Assembly: GCA_020850375.1 (NCBI GenBank)
Contig: JADZET010000143.1
Span: 1 to 13,583, forward strand
Length of the DNA stretch: 13,583 nucleotides
DNA from: Phycisphaeraceae bacterium
Lineage (GTDB): Bacteria > Planctomycetota > Phycisphaerae > Phycisphaerales > Phycisphaeraceae
Direction of reading: 5' to 3'
Within the stretch, counting starts at the first letter, position 1; the number at the start of each line of letters is the position of its first letter. Under the pieces are notes generated by a model that had not been told where the DNA came from, ran no database searches, and saw only the letters and a list, made by a program, of their open reading frames with translations. A program made the translations under genes and the position numbers. Positions 5,984-12,295 of the stretch are shown here, piece by piece.

Positions 5984-6632
5984 GGTTATCGACGCGGTTG
6001 TCGATGCGGGCGTCGATGCGTCCCTGGGGGTCGGTGGGGGTGATGCGATTGGGGTTCTGGTTGGGCCAGTCGGGGGAGTGGAAGAGGGAGGCCTCGGCGT
6101 CGCGGTCGGAGGTCTTTCGGCGGTCGATCAGGGCGTCGAACTCGAAGGCGGGCGGCCGGTCGGGGAGGGGGATGGCGGCGGGGGGCAAGGCCGTGAGGGG
6201 GTCGAGGGGGGAGAGGTCGAAGTAGGAGTTTGGTCCGGGGATTTCGCGGTATTCGCCGTCTTTTCGGGGCTGGTGGTTGAGGAAGAGGTTGTCGTCGGAA
6301 TCTCGGACGAGGTAGTCGATGCGGTCGACGCGTAGTCGGTAGCCCTGGGCGACGCGGTAGTAGACGAAGTCGGATTGGCCGTCGAGCTGGTGGAGGCTGG
6401 TGGGCGGGGCGTTGGCGGGGGGGGCTTGGTCGGCGGGGAGGAGGAAGAGTGCGGAGGCTTGGCCGAGGGGGGACAGTCCGGCCTCGAGGCGGCGTAGGCT
6501 GGTGGAGAGGGGATCGACGTCGGCGACGCCCTGGTCGACGGGGGTGGGGGAGGTCAGGGGTTCGGCGTGGGCGCGTGGGGCAAACAGCAGGAGGGCTGCG
6601 AGCAGTGCCCGCGATGGAAGTTCAAGGCGCAT
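5973..6632 (-). CDS. Secreted protein of unknown function
   Basis: I do not recognise this 219-residue protein. It begins with a clear signal peptide: Arg residues, the hydrophobic ALLAALLLFAP, and a likely cleavage after AHA at about residue 23. The mature part is polar, with a more ordered middle (about 90-140: FVYYRVAQGYRLRVDRIDYLV, then an NLFLNHQ stretch). A Pro-rich stretch follows, then a charged tail in which ID(A/N)R(I/V)DNR is repeated. A GGGGGG tract lies close upstream of the ATG as a possible ribosome site. Its gene starts 37 nt after the stop of the lipoprotein gene 6670-7089, so the two probably form an operon and act in the cell envelope. Confidence 0.7.
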   Translation of the reverse strand: MRLELPSRALLAALLLFAPRAHAEPLTSPTPVDQGVADVDPLSTSLRRLEAGLSPLGQASALFLLPADQAPPANAPPTSLHQLDGQSDFVYYRVAQGYRLRVDRIDYLVRDSDDNLFLNHQPRKDGEYREIPGPNSYFDLSPLDPLTALPPAAIPLPDRPPAFEFDALIDRRKTSDRDAEASLFHSPDWPNQNPNRITPTDPQGRIDARIDNRVDNRLR

Positions 6633-6669
6633 GGGTAACCCCCCAGGTCGCGGTCAGGTCGGTCGGAGG

Positions 6670-7089
6670 TCATTCGTCGATCTTGACCTCGGTGGCGCCC
6701 TTGAAATTGGCGGGGTACTCGGGTGCGGGACGGAGCTTGAGGTCGATGACGACGGGCGTGCCGGGGAGGACGACGCGGCCCTGCTGGTGGTCCTTGCGGA
6801 GCGGGCCGGTGAGCTCCCACTGCATGGAGTTGGCGGGTGCGGGGGTCTGCTTGAGCATCTCCATGTCGTGTCGGCTGTTGAGATTGATGTAGAGGGTGTG
6901 TTTGACGGGGATGTCCATGGACCAGTAGACGTGGTCGGTGTAGGGGTCGCGGATGACGATGGTCTTGGGAGAGTCGATGGTGCTGGTGTAGCGGTGACGG
7001 TCGAGGCTCGAGGCACAGGCGGGGAGCAGCAGCACCAGGGCCAGGAGGGCGAGGGTCAGGGGTTTGAAGCGCCGGCAGGTCTGAGGCAT
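6670..7089 (-). CDS. Small lipoprotein of unknown function
   Basis: From the start chosen here the product is 139 residues, beginning with a basic region (CRRFK), a Leu-rich hydrophobic core and the lipobox LPAC with Cys25. This predicts lipidation by Lgt and cleavage by Lsp. A longer reading frame exists upstream, but its extra residues precede the signal sequence and AAAGGA lies about 10 nt before this ATG. The mature domain has alternating beta-type segments (TIVIRDPYTDHVYWSMDIP, VVIDLKLRPAP), compatible with a small beta-sandwich, but no family is recognised. It is the first gene of a probable operon with 5973-6632. The 5' end is divergent from the 92-aa gene at 7166, leaving a 76-nt shared promoter region. 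Confidence 0.75.
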   Translation of the reverse strand: MPQTCRRFKPLTLALLALVLLLPACASSLDRHRYTSTIDSPKTIVIRDPYTDHVYWSMDIPVKHTLYINLNSRHDMEMLKQTPAPANSMQWELTGPLRKDHQQGRVVLPGTPVVIDLKLRPAPEYPANFKGATEVKIDE

Positions 7090-7165
7090 GGGAGGGCATC
7101 CTTTGGGTGAGCCGTGGTGGCTGAACGACGATACCATAACCATCTGTAGTTTAACGGGGCAGGGC

Positions 7166-7444
7166 ATGAACGGACAATCCCCCCAGCAGGAAGCGTCGTC
7201 ATCGGCAACGGCTGGGCAAGGGCCTGGCGAGGGGTCCGTAGAGGGTATATCGGTCGATCGGCGGGGATTTTTTCGGCGGATTCTGCTGCGGGGGATGGAG
7301 CAGGCGGCGGCTGGGGCGTCGCGGGTGGCGCAGGAGGCTCAGAAGGCTTTTGAGCGGGGGGAGGCGGGGGTTCCGGGGGGTCCGGGGGTGGGGAAGGTCG
7401 AGCCGCCGGCGTGGACGGTGGGGCGGGGGGAGCGGGGGGGGTAG
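7166..7444 (+). CDS. 92-aa hypothetical protein with an RRGFFRR motif
   Basis: Not recognised. The start at 7166 was chosen over an earlier in-frame ATG at 7088, which would overlap the divergent lipoprotein gene. The first 30 residues are polar and Ser/Gly/Gln-rich. DRRGFFRRILL follows at about 32-42, then an amphipathic Ala/Glu helix and a Gly/Pro-rich end. The RR-x-FF pattern recalls the opening of planctomycete Tat-exported ferredoxins, but no hydrophobic core follows, so Tat export is unlikely. Third positions are G-rich, as for other plus-strand genes. Coding status is moderately sure. Confidence 0.55.
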   Translation: MNGQSPQQEASSSATAGQGPGEGSVEGISVDRRGFFRRILLRGMEQAAAGASRVAQEAQKAFERGEAGVPGGPGVGKVEPPAWTVGRGERGG

Positions 7445-7472
7445 GGGAGCGTCAGTTCAAAAAAGAAAAAAA

Positions 7473-7499
7473 CCCAGGCATGCCATGCCTGGGCTTAGG
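7473..7499 (+). repeat. 27-nt palindromic repeat, copy 4 (version A)
   Basis: It lies between the convergent 3' ends of the 92-aa gene and the araC-type gene. On the minus strand the hairpin is followed by TTTTTTTCTTTTTTG, the most terminator-like of all the copies. Confidence 0.92.
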
Positions 7500-7539
7500 T
7501 GGGTGCGTGTTGGGTTGATTTCTAGATCACCGGGGTCAC

Positions 7540-7567
7540 CTTCCGGGGGCTTCTGGACTTCCGGGGG
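7540..7567 (+). repeat. CTTCCGGGGG words, copies 7 and 8
   Basis: Two direct copies start 18 nt apart, immediately downstream of the AraC-family gene (stop codon at 7572-7574 on the minus strand). Confidence 0.65.
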
Positions 7568-7571
7568 GGGG

Positions 7572-8660
7572 TTAGCGTTCCTGTCGGAACTCGCTGGGGC
7601 TGACGCCGATGACGCGGTGGAAGGTGCTGGTGAAGTGTCCGTGGGAGGCGAAGCCGGTGTGTGCGGCGATGGCGCCGATCTGCTCCTTGCCGGAGCGGAG
7701 GAGCCACTTGGCGACCTGGAGCTGTTTTTTCTGGAGGTAGTGCTTGGGGCTGATGCCGGTTTGTCGTGAGAAGAGTCGGTGGAAGTGGAAGGGGCTCATG
7801 TGGATCTGTCGGGCGAGTTGGGTGAGGCTTGGGGAGTCGGGGTAGTTTTCGTGGAGGTAGGCGATGGCCTTGGCGATGCGTTCGTCGTTGACGACGCCGA
7901 TGATGGGCAGTTCATCGTCCTTGATGGTTCGGAGCTCGATGTAGGTGTGGACGCCCTCGGACTTGTCGAGTGACTTGGAGTGCTGGAAGCGTACCCAGGT
8001 GGGCCTGCCGGCGAGGACGAGAGCGAGGTCGCGTGAGGCGTGCTCGGGGAGGTCGGGGAAGCGTTGCTGGACGATGGCGCGGAAGTCGCGCATGAGGTCG
8101 TCGAGCATGGAGGGCTGGGTGAGGAAGGCGGCCTGGGTGTCGAGGTCGGCCAGGAGGAGTCGGTCGTCGTGACCGAGGAGGATTCGTCCGACGCCGGGCT
8201 CGTCGGCGCGATGGAAGCGAGCCTGCCATCGTCGGACGATGAGTGAGGCGATCTCGCACTCGGTGTCGGAAAAGGCGTTGCCCTTTCGGCCGAAGGCGGC
8301 CCACCACCAGAGTCGTTTGGTGCTGGACTCGGCGACCATGACGACGAGGGTCTGGGAGATTTTGCCTCTTCCGGCGGAGAGCAGGGGCTCGGAGGGCCCG
8401 CCGACGGCGACGCCGGCCTTGAGTGCGGTCTTGATCAGAGGGTGCTGATCGAAGCCGGAGTCCATGAGCTTTTCGAGCTCGGGGGCGGGCCAGCCGGCGA
8501 CGGCGAGCATGCCGTCGATCTGGGGCTTGGGCACGCGGAGCATGCCCATGGCGACCGCCTCGACGGGCAGGAGCGTCTGGACTTCTTTGAGGACGTGTTC
8601 CGGCGGCGCGCCCCAAGGGCCGTCCGCCCCGACGGGTGGGATCTCGATCTGGTATTCCAT
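7572..8660 (-). CDS. AraC-family transcriptional regulator
   Basis: The C-terminal domain (about 258-362) carries two helix-turn-helix motifs, the first around LTQLARQIHMSPFHFHRLFS (279-298) and the second around IGAIAAHTGFASHGHFTSTF (328-347). It ends with GVSPSEFRQ, typical of AraC/XylS DNA-binding domains. The N-terminal 250 residues do not look like the cupin of AraC itself. They contain a GAF-like stretch (about 25-150) and a possible PAS-like helix region (160-215), so the signal is unknown. GGGAG 10 nt upstream supports the start. A -35/-10 pair lies about 60-80 nt upstream in an AT-richer spacer. There is no obvious target gene next to it; the Nudix gene is beyond the promoter region on the same strand. 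Confidence 0.85.
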   Translation of the reverse strand: MEYQIEIPPVGADGPWGAPPEHVLKEVQTLLPVEAVAMGMLRVPKPQIDGMLAVAGWPAPELEKLMDSGFDQHPLIKTALKAGVAVGGPSEPLLSAGRGKISQTLVVMVAESSTKRLWWWAAFGRKGNAFSDTECEIASLIVRRWQARFHRADEPGVGRILLGHDDRLLLADLDTQAAFLTQPSMLDDLMRDFRAIVQQRFPDLPEHASRDLALVLAGRPTWVRFQHSKSLDKSEGVHTYIELRTIKDDELPIIGVVNDERIAKAIAYLHENYPDSPSLTQLARQIHMSPFHFHRLFSRQTGISPKHYLQKKQLQVAKWLLRSGKEQIGAIAAHTGFASHGHFTSTFHRVIGVSPSEFRQER

Positions 8661-8715
8661 GGTGGGCTCGCTCCCGTTCCCTGAGGGAAGTTGGAAGTTT
8701 GCCCCGGCTGTGAAA

Positions 8716-8743
8716 GTATTACATGGTGCTAGGCGTGGTGCAA
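8716..8743 (-). promoter_or_regulatory. Promoter of the AraC-family gene
   Basis: On the minus strand, TTGCAC (8743-8738), a 16-nt spacer and TAATAC (8721-8716), in the AT-richest part of the window. This would give a leader of about 50 nt. Confidence 0.5.
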
Positions 8744-8761
8744 ATGGGCATCAAATTTTTC

Positions 8762-8790
8762 TTGACAACATGTGAAAAGCGAAGTATGGG
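8762..8790 (+). promoter_or_regulatory. Possible plus-strand promoter
   Basis: A perfect TTGACA (8762-8767), a 17-nt spacer and the weak -10 TATGGG (8785-8790). No plus-strand gene follows, so it could drive a short RNA or be fortuitous. Confidence 0.3.
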
Positions 8791-8826
8791 GCGGGAACGA
8801 AAAAACATAGGCGGCTTTTGCTGGTT

Positions 8827-8842
8827 TCAGGTATTAACCTGA
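8827..8842. promoter_or_regulatory. Inverted repeat in the araC-nudix spacer
   Basis: TCAGGT and ACCTGA flank ATTA, a perfect 6-bp inverted repeat. It may be an operator half-site pair or a hairpin in a plus-strand transcript. No second copy is seen in the window. Confidence 0.35.
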
Positions 8843-8863
8843 GGTGTGTGTGAGATGAAGAAG

Positions 8864-8890
8864 CCCAGGCATGCCATGCCTGGGCTTAGG
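8864..8890 (+). repeat. 27-nt palindromic repeat, copy 5 (version A)
   Basis: It overlaps the 3' end of the Nudix gene by 5 nt. The CTTAGG flank, read on the minus strand, supplies the TAA stop codon at 8888-8886. Minus-strand downstream sequence is CTTCTTCATC. Confidence 0.92.
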
Positions 8891-9416
8891 AGGGGATGGC
8901 AGGTGGATATGGGGGGAAGGATTGTTCGAGTTGCCAGTCGAGTTGGCCATGGTGGCAGTGGATGTGTGCGGCGAAGAAGCCTCGGCGGTGGCGCCAGAAG
9001 AGGGGCCAGATGACTTGGCGGTCGGTGTCGGGGATGGGGAGTTTGTCGATGGCGGAGGGTTCGAACCATTCGAGGGCGCCCTCGGGGCAGTGGTGTTCGG
9101 GGGGGAGGGAGCGTGGGTCGAGGACCTCGTAGAGGAACATGAGCCAGTGGCACTGGTCCTCGTAGCCGGCCTCGGAGACGATGCCGGTCAGGTGCAGGTC
9201 GTTGGGGGTGAGGTGGAGGCTGACTTCCTCGCGGATTTCGCGGAGGGCGCAGGCGGTGGGGCTCTCGCCGAGGTGCTGTTCGAGCTTGCCGCCGATGGGG
9301 GAGTAGAGGTGGCGGTTGGGGGATTTTTGTCGGTGCAGGAGCAGGACGCGGCCGTCGTGGTCGAAGAGGTAGGCCAGGACGGCGATCTTGTAGGGGAGGG
9401 GGGCGGGGTGGGACAT
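8886..9416 (-). CDS. Nudix (MutT-type) hydrolase
   Basis: A 176-residue Nudix hydrolase. The Nudix box spans about 42-68: GGKLEQHLGES then REIREEVSL, with E51, R59-E60 and E63-E64 as the expected metal-binding and catalytic residues. Compared with the standard motif there are two extra residues between the Gly and the first Glu, and Ser replaces the usual Gly after EEV. Such enzymes hydrolyse nucleoside diphosphates linked to another moiety; the substrate is not predictable here. There is no ribosome site, but TATTAC ends 9 nt before the ATG, so the message may be leaderless. The gene is bracketed by repeat copies 5 and 6, and copy 5 provides its stop codon. Confidence 0.9.
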   Translation of the reverse strand: MSHPAPLPYKIAVLAYLFDHDGRVLLLHRQKSPNRHLYSPIGGKLEQHLGESPTACALREIREEVSLHLTPNDLHLTGIVSEAGYEDQCHWLMFLYEVLDPRSLPPEHHCPEGALEWFEPSAIDKLPIPDTDRQVIWPLFWRHRRGFFAAHIHCHHGQLDWQLEQSFPPYPPAIPS

Positions 9417-9425
9417 GGGGGGAGT

Positions 9426-9431
9426 GTAATA
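9426..9431 (-). promoter_or_regulatory. Nudix gene -10 element
   Basis: TATTAC on the minus strand ends 9 nt before the start codon. The -35 position would fall inside repeat copy 6 and shows no consensus. Confidence 0.35.
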
Positions 9432-9439
9432 GAAAGAAA

Positions 9440-9466
9440 CCCAGGCATGCCATGCCTGGGCTTAGG
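9440..9466 (+). repeat. 27-nt palindromic repeat, copy 6 (version A)
   Basis: It sits between the 3' end of the 126-aa gene (9502) and the Nudix start (9416). On the minus strand the hairpin is followed by TTTCTTTCTATT. Confidence 0.92.
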
Positions 9467-9501
9467 AGGGCGTGGGGGGAGGAGGCGAATGAGTTGTCGG
9501 G

Positions 9502-9882
9502 TTATTCGTCGGTGGGAGCGGGTTTGGGTGGGAAGGCGGGTGCGTCGGCGGGTTCGGTCCAGTCTTCGCACTGGGTGAGGTTGAGGGTGGAGGGGCAGGT
9601 CTTGCGGTAGCCGAGCTTTCGGAGGACTTCGAGGACCTCGCTCCAGGCGGGGTAGGGTCGGTGGTTGACGCGTTTGTAGGCGTCGACGGCCTGGATGAAG
9701 AGGAACTGCTCGCGGGTCATCTCGCCCTCTTCGGCGGCCTTGATGAAGTCGGAGCGTCGGCGTCCGGGGCCGCGTCGGCGTTCGAGGCCGGTGGCGTCGT
9801 GACGGCGATCGACGACCGTGTCGCGGCGGTCGTTGTCGGATTTTCGTCGTTCGGGTCCCGGGAAGGGGTTCTGCTCGGTCAT
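9502..9882 (-). CDS. 126-aa conserved-type hypothetical protein
   Basis: The function is unknown; the style (Arg-rich N-terminus followed by a compact domain) is like small planctomycete proteins. The first half has repeated ERR/DRR motifs (PERRKSDNDRRDTVVDRR, GLERRRGPGRRRSDF) and is probably disordered and basic. The second half, from about residue 45 (AAEEGEMTREQFLFIQAVDAY, WSEVLEVLRKLGYRK, LNLTQCEDW), looks like a folded helical domain. The start at 9882 has GGAG 8 nt upstream; a start 24 nt earlier is possible but lacks one. A 6-bp inverted repeat (AGGTCC/GGACCT, 9898-9917) lies just upstream. A repeat copy follows its stop by 35 nt. Confidence 0.75.
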   Translation of the reverse strand: MTEQNPFPGPERRKSDNDRRDTVVDRRHDATGLERRRGPGRRRSDFIKAAEEGEMTREQFLFIQAVDAYKRVNHRPYPAWSEVLEVLRKLGYRKTCPSTLNLTQCEDWTEPADAPAFPPKPAPTDE

Positions 9883-9943
9883 GGCCTGCTCCCGACGAGG
9901 TCCCAAGCGAAGGACCTGGGGATCGGGAGGTCAGGCCCGTCCG

Positions 9944-10198
9944 TCAGGTCAGATCGTCCTCGTCGACGTCGTCGTCCTCGTCGTCGTCGAAGAGGTCGTC
10001 GTCGTCCTCGTCGTCGTCGTCGAAGAATTCGTCGTCGTCGAGTTCCTCGTCCTCGTCTTCATCGTCAAAAAAGTCGTCGTCCTCAAGCTCGCCCTCTTCT
10101 TCCTCGATCATGCGGGGGGCCCGTTCGGCGGCGGGGGCGAGGTCGGACCAGGGCGTGGCTGGGGCCAGGTCCAGGATTTCCTCGGATAGAAGCAGCAT
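9944..10198 (-). CDS. 84-aa highly acidic Asp/Glu-rich protein
   Basis: The ATG at 10198 has a strong ribosome site (GGAGG, 8 nt upstream). After a 30-residue ordinary N-terminus (MLLLSEEILDLAPATPWSDL...), 41 of the last 54 residues are Asp or Glu, broken at intervals by FF, FF and LF pairs. The DNA here is a near-microsatellite of GAC/GAG/GAT codons (plus strand gtcgtc and cctcgt units). Role unknown. Aromatic pairs spaced within an acidic chain suggest a disordered protein binding basic partners or metal ions, which is inference only. The gene is divergent from the DUF6677-like gene and upstream of the 126-aa gene on the same strand (61 nt apart). The leader is long and structured. Confidence 0.8.
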   Translation of the reverse strand: MLLLSEEILDLAPATPWSDLAPAAERAPRMIEEEEGELEDDDFFDDEDEDEELDDDEFFDDDDEDDDDLFDDDEDDDVDEDDLT

Positions 10199-10249
10199 GT
10201 TCAAACCTCCCTGGTGTGAAGAAACCATCGTCGTCGCGGGGCCCGGTGG

Positions 10250-10287
10250 GGCGATCGCGTGCGGGTCGCCCGGGTGGGCCGATCGCC
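10250..10287 (-). promoter_or_regulatory. Hairpin in the leader of the acidic-protein gene
   Basis: GGCGATCG (10250-10257) and CGATCGCC (10280-10287) form an 8-bp perfect stem with a GC-rich 22-nt interior. It lies inside the predicted leader of about 120 nt of the acidic-protein mRNA, ending about 50 nt before the start codon. Confidence 0.4.
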
Positions 10288-10324
10288 GCATGGCCGAGCG
10301 TGGCCCCGCCCAAACCGAGCGGCT

Positions 10325-10352
10325 ACACTATCGCGGCCGAACGATTTGTCAA
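10325..10352 (-). promoter_or_regulatory. Promoter of the acidic-protein gene
   Basis: A perfect TTGACA (10352-10347), a 16-nt spacer and TAGTGT (10330-10325) on the minus strand, in a locally AT-richer patch. The -10 is weak. The facing DUF6677-like gene starts 55 nt beyond on the plus strand. Confidence 0.45.
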
Positions 10353-10407
10353 CGCTTTTGGGCGTCGGAAGTTCGGATCGACGGGACGAGGGGCTGACCG
10401 GAGCGAG

Positions 10408-10929
10408 ATGAGCGGGAATCAGGACGGTTTACGGGACGGTCATTGGCGGCCGGAGCTGGCGGCGGCGACGTGGCTGGTGCCTGGTGCGGGTCATTGGTTT
10501 CTGGGTCGTCGGGACAAAGCGGTGGTGCTCTTTTTAACGATCATGGGTCTGTGGGTTATCGGTCTGTGGATCGGTGGGGTGAGCGTGATCGATCGGAAGC
10601 AGGACGCGGAGGGGGCACGGGGGGGTGTGTCGCCGTGGTTCCTGGCGCAGGGGTTGGTGGGACCATCGTGGGGGGTGGACACCTGGCATCAGAGGCTCAA
10701 GGGGGAGAGCCGATCGCGGTTCGGGGGATCGCCGAGGCCGGACGATAAGCCTTGGCCGGTGTTCGAGCCGGCGGTGGGGCGGTCGGCGGAGATCGGGACG
10801 CTGTACACGGCGATGGCGGGGATGCTGAACCTGCTGGTGATGCTGGAGGTGGTGTGGGTGAGAGAGGAGCAAGTTGAGAAGAGCGAGGAGAGGGCGGGGC
10901 AGGGTGCGGGGATGGAGGGAGCGGGATGA
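10408..10929 (+). CDS. DUF6677-like integral membrane protein
   Basis: A 173-residue protein beginning a few codons before LAAATWLVPGAGHWFLGRR (18-35), the hallmark of small planctomycete membrane proteins I associate with DUF6677. Hydrophobic segments lie at about 19-31, 37-58, 76-88 and 130-150 (GTLYTAMAGMLNLLVMLEV). The tail is charged and Glu/Gly-rich. GGAG 6 nt upstream supports the ATG at 10408; an open frame runs far upstream but enters the divergent acidic gene. The function is not established. The gene overlaps the next one by 4 nt (ATGA), so the two are translationally coupled. G-ending codons dominate. Confidence 0.75.
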   Translation: MSGNQDGLRDGHWRPELAAATWLVPGAGHWFLGRRDKAVVLFLTIMGLWVIGLWIGGVSVIDRKQDAEGARGGVSPWFLAQGLVGPSWGVDTWHQRLKGESRSRFGGSPRPDDKPWPVFEPAVGRSAEIGTLYTAMAGMLNLLVMLEVVWVREEQVEKSEERAGQGAGMEGAG

Positions 10930-11162
10930 GCGAGTCGGGCGTGATGCTGGTGCTGGGGTATCGGCCGTTCCTTGAGCCGGTGTCGGTGGATGGGTGGTGG
11001 CCGTTGCTGCTGCTGCCGGTGGTGTTGGCGATGGCGACGGCGTACAAGACGCTGCGGGTGGGGGGGCTGCGGTCGCTGGCGGGGGAGGTGGCGGCGCTGA
11101 CGGGGCAGGTGGTGGGGCTGTTGGTGCTGATCGCGGTGGTGCTGTGGTGGCTGACGCGTTGA
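10926..11162 (+). CDS. 78-aa membrane protein of unknown function
   Basis: The start codon overlaps the stop of the DUF6677-like gene (ATGA at 10926), a classic coupling signal. There are two predicted membrane helices: PLLLLPVVLAMATAY (about 26-40) and VVGLLVLIAVVLWWL (about 62-76), joined by a short polar loop with TLRVGGLRSLAGEV. It probably forms a complex with the preceding membrane protein, as inferred from coupling. trpD begins 14 nt after its stop, so three genes are likely on one transcript. The family is not recognised. Confidence 0.7.
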   Translation: MSESGVMLVLGYRPFLEPVSVDGWWPLLLLPVVLAMATAYKTLRVGGLRSLAGEVAALTGQVVGLLVLIAVVLWWLTR

Positions 11163-11176
11163 AGGATGAGTGAGCG

Positions 11177-12220
11177 ATGAAGCAACTGCTGTCGAAACTG
11201 GCGGGGGGGGAGAGCCTGAGCGTCGATGAGGCGATCGAGGCGTTCGAGTTGGTGATGAGCGGGGGGGCGACGTCGGCGCAGATCGCGGCGCTGTTGTCGC
11301 TGATCCAGGCGCGTGGGGCGACGGGTGAGGAGATCGTGGGGGCGGCGCGGGTGATGCGTGCGAAGGTGTCGGGGGTGGAGGTTCCTGGGGGGTTGCGGGT
11401 GATCGACACGTGCGGGACGGGGGGGACGCACTCGAGGACGTTCAATGTTTCGACGGCGGCGGCGCTGGTGGCGGCGGCGGCGGGTCGGCCGCGCGGGGTG
11501 GCGGTGGCGAAGCATGGGAATCGGTCGGTGACGAGCAGGTCGGGGTCGTCGGAGGTGCTGGCGGCGTTGGGGGTGAACATTCAGGCGACGGGTGCGGTGC
11601 TGACGCGGTGCCTGGAGGAGGCGGGGATCTGCTTCTGCTTCGCGCCGCTGCACCACCCGGCGATGAAGCACGCGGCGCCGGTGCGTGGGGAGCTGGGGTT
11701 TCGGACGATCTTCAATCTGCTGGGGCCTTTGACGAATCCGGCGGGGGCGAGGCGTCAGGTGATGGGGGTGTACAGCGGGCAGTTGACGGGATTGTTGGCG
11801 GAGGTGCTGCGTGAGCTGGGGTCGGAGGAGGCGATGGTGGTGCACGGGACGCTGGCGGATGGGAGCGGATTGGGGGAGGTGGTGTCGTGCGGTCGGACGC
11901 GGATCGCGCACCTCAAGGACGGAGAGATCGTGACGGAGGAGCTGGACTCGTCGGAGCTGGGGCTGACGTCGGCGACGCCGGCGGCGTTGTCGGTGGAGAG
12001 TCCGGGTCAGAGCGCGGGGGTGATCCGCGGGGTGCTCGAGGGCAAGGGAGGTCCGGCGCGGGAGATGGTGTGCCTGAACGCGGCGGCGGCGCTGCGTGTG
12101 GCGGGTTTGGCGGAGGATTGGGCGGAGGGATTGACGATGGCGCAGGAGGCGATCGACTCGGGGGCGGGGATGGGGACGCTGCGGCGGCTGGTGGAGGTGA
12201 GCGGGGGGGGGAGGGAGTAG
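11177..12220 (+). CDS. trpD: Anthranilate phosphoribosyltransferase TrpD
   Basis: TrpD transfers phosphoribose from PRPP to anthranilate, the second step of tryptophan synthesis. At 347 residues it is full length. Visible are the PRPP loop DTCGTGGTHSRTFNVST (77-93), KHGNRSVTS (112-120), GSSEVLAALGV (123-133), the HHPAMKHAAPVR anthranilate region and NLLGPLTNPA. The PRPP loop departs from the usual GTGGDG: Asp is Thr and the following Gly/Ser positions are His-Ser-Arg. AAGGA about 10 nt upstream supports the start. No other trp gene is present; the gene follows two unrelated membrane-protein genes at 14 nt spacing. The downstream boundary is repeat copy 7, 11 nt after the stop. Confidence 0.95.
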   Translation: MKQLLSKLAGGESLSVDEAIEAFELVMSGGATSAQIAALLSLIQARGATGEEIVGAARVMRAKVSGVEVPGGLRVIDTCGTGGTHSRTFNVSTAAALVAAAAGRPRGVAVAKHGNRSVTSRSGSSEVLAALGVNIQATGAVLTRCLEEAGICFCFAPLHHPAMKHAAPVRGELGFRTIFNLLGPLTNPAGARRQVMGVYSGQLTGLLAEVLRELGSEEAMVVHGTLADGSGLGEVVSCGRTRIAHLKDGEIVTEELDSSELGLTSATPAALSVESPGQSAGVIRGVLEGKGGPAREMVCLNAAAALRVAGLAEDWAEGLTMAQEAIDSGAGMGTLRRLVEVSGGGRE

Positions 12221-12231
12221 AGAGGAGGGGA

Positions 12232-12258
12232 CCCAGGCATAGCAATGCCTGGGCTTGG
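12232..12258 (+). repeat. 27-nt palindromic repeat, copy 7 (version B)
   Basis: A variant copy with arms CCCAGGCAT and ATGCCTGGG around AGCA, followed by CTTGG. It lies between trpD and tsaB. Confidence 0.9.
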
Positions 12259-12280
12259 AAGAAGAGGGCCCCGGTGTCGG

Positions 12281-12286
12281 TACAAT
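12281..12286 (+). promoter_or_regulatory. tsaB -10 element
   Basis: TACAAT ends 9 nt before the TTG start at 12296. TTGGAA at 12255-12260, at the edge of repeat copy 7, is 20 nt upstream and is too far for a good -35. Confidence 0.45.
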
Positions 12287-12295
12287 TCGGGTCTG

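Noticed and set aside
7088..7167. Longer N-termini for the 92-aa protein (from 7088) and the lipoprotein (from 7167)
   Set aside because: Each would overlap the other divergent gene; the lipoprotein signal sequence and ribosome site support the shorter starts.
8854..9005. Short plus-strand ORF starting next to repeat copy 5
   Set aside because: It runs through the repeat and antisense to the Nudix gene, with no ribosome site or recognisable product.
9058..9075. tRNA-like GGTTCGAACC motif
   Set aside because: It lies inside the Nudix coding region with no acceptor or anticodon stems around it; no tRNA or rRNA gene is seen in the window.
2783..9466. Integron-like cassettes, because single genes lie between direct repeats
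   Set aside because: The enclosed genes are core housekeeping genes in both orientations, the repeats are simple palindromes without attC-like paired core sites, and no integrase is seen.
11130..11177. Trp leader peptide before trpD, because the 78-aa protein ends LWWLTR
   Set aside because: The two Trp belong to a membrane helix of a longer coupled gene, and there is no terminator between it and trpD.
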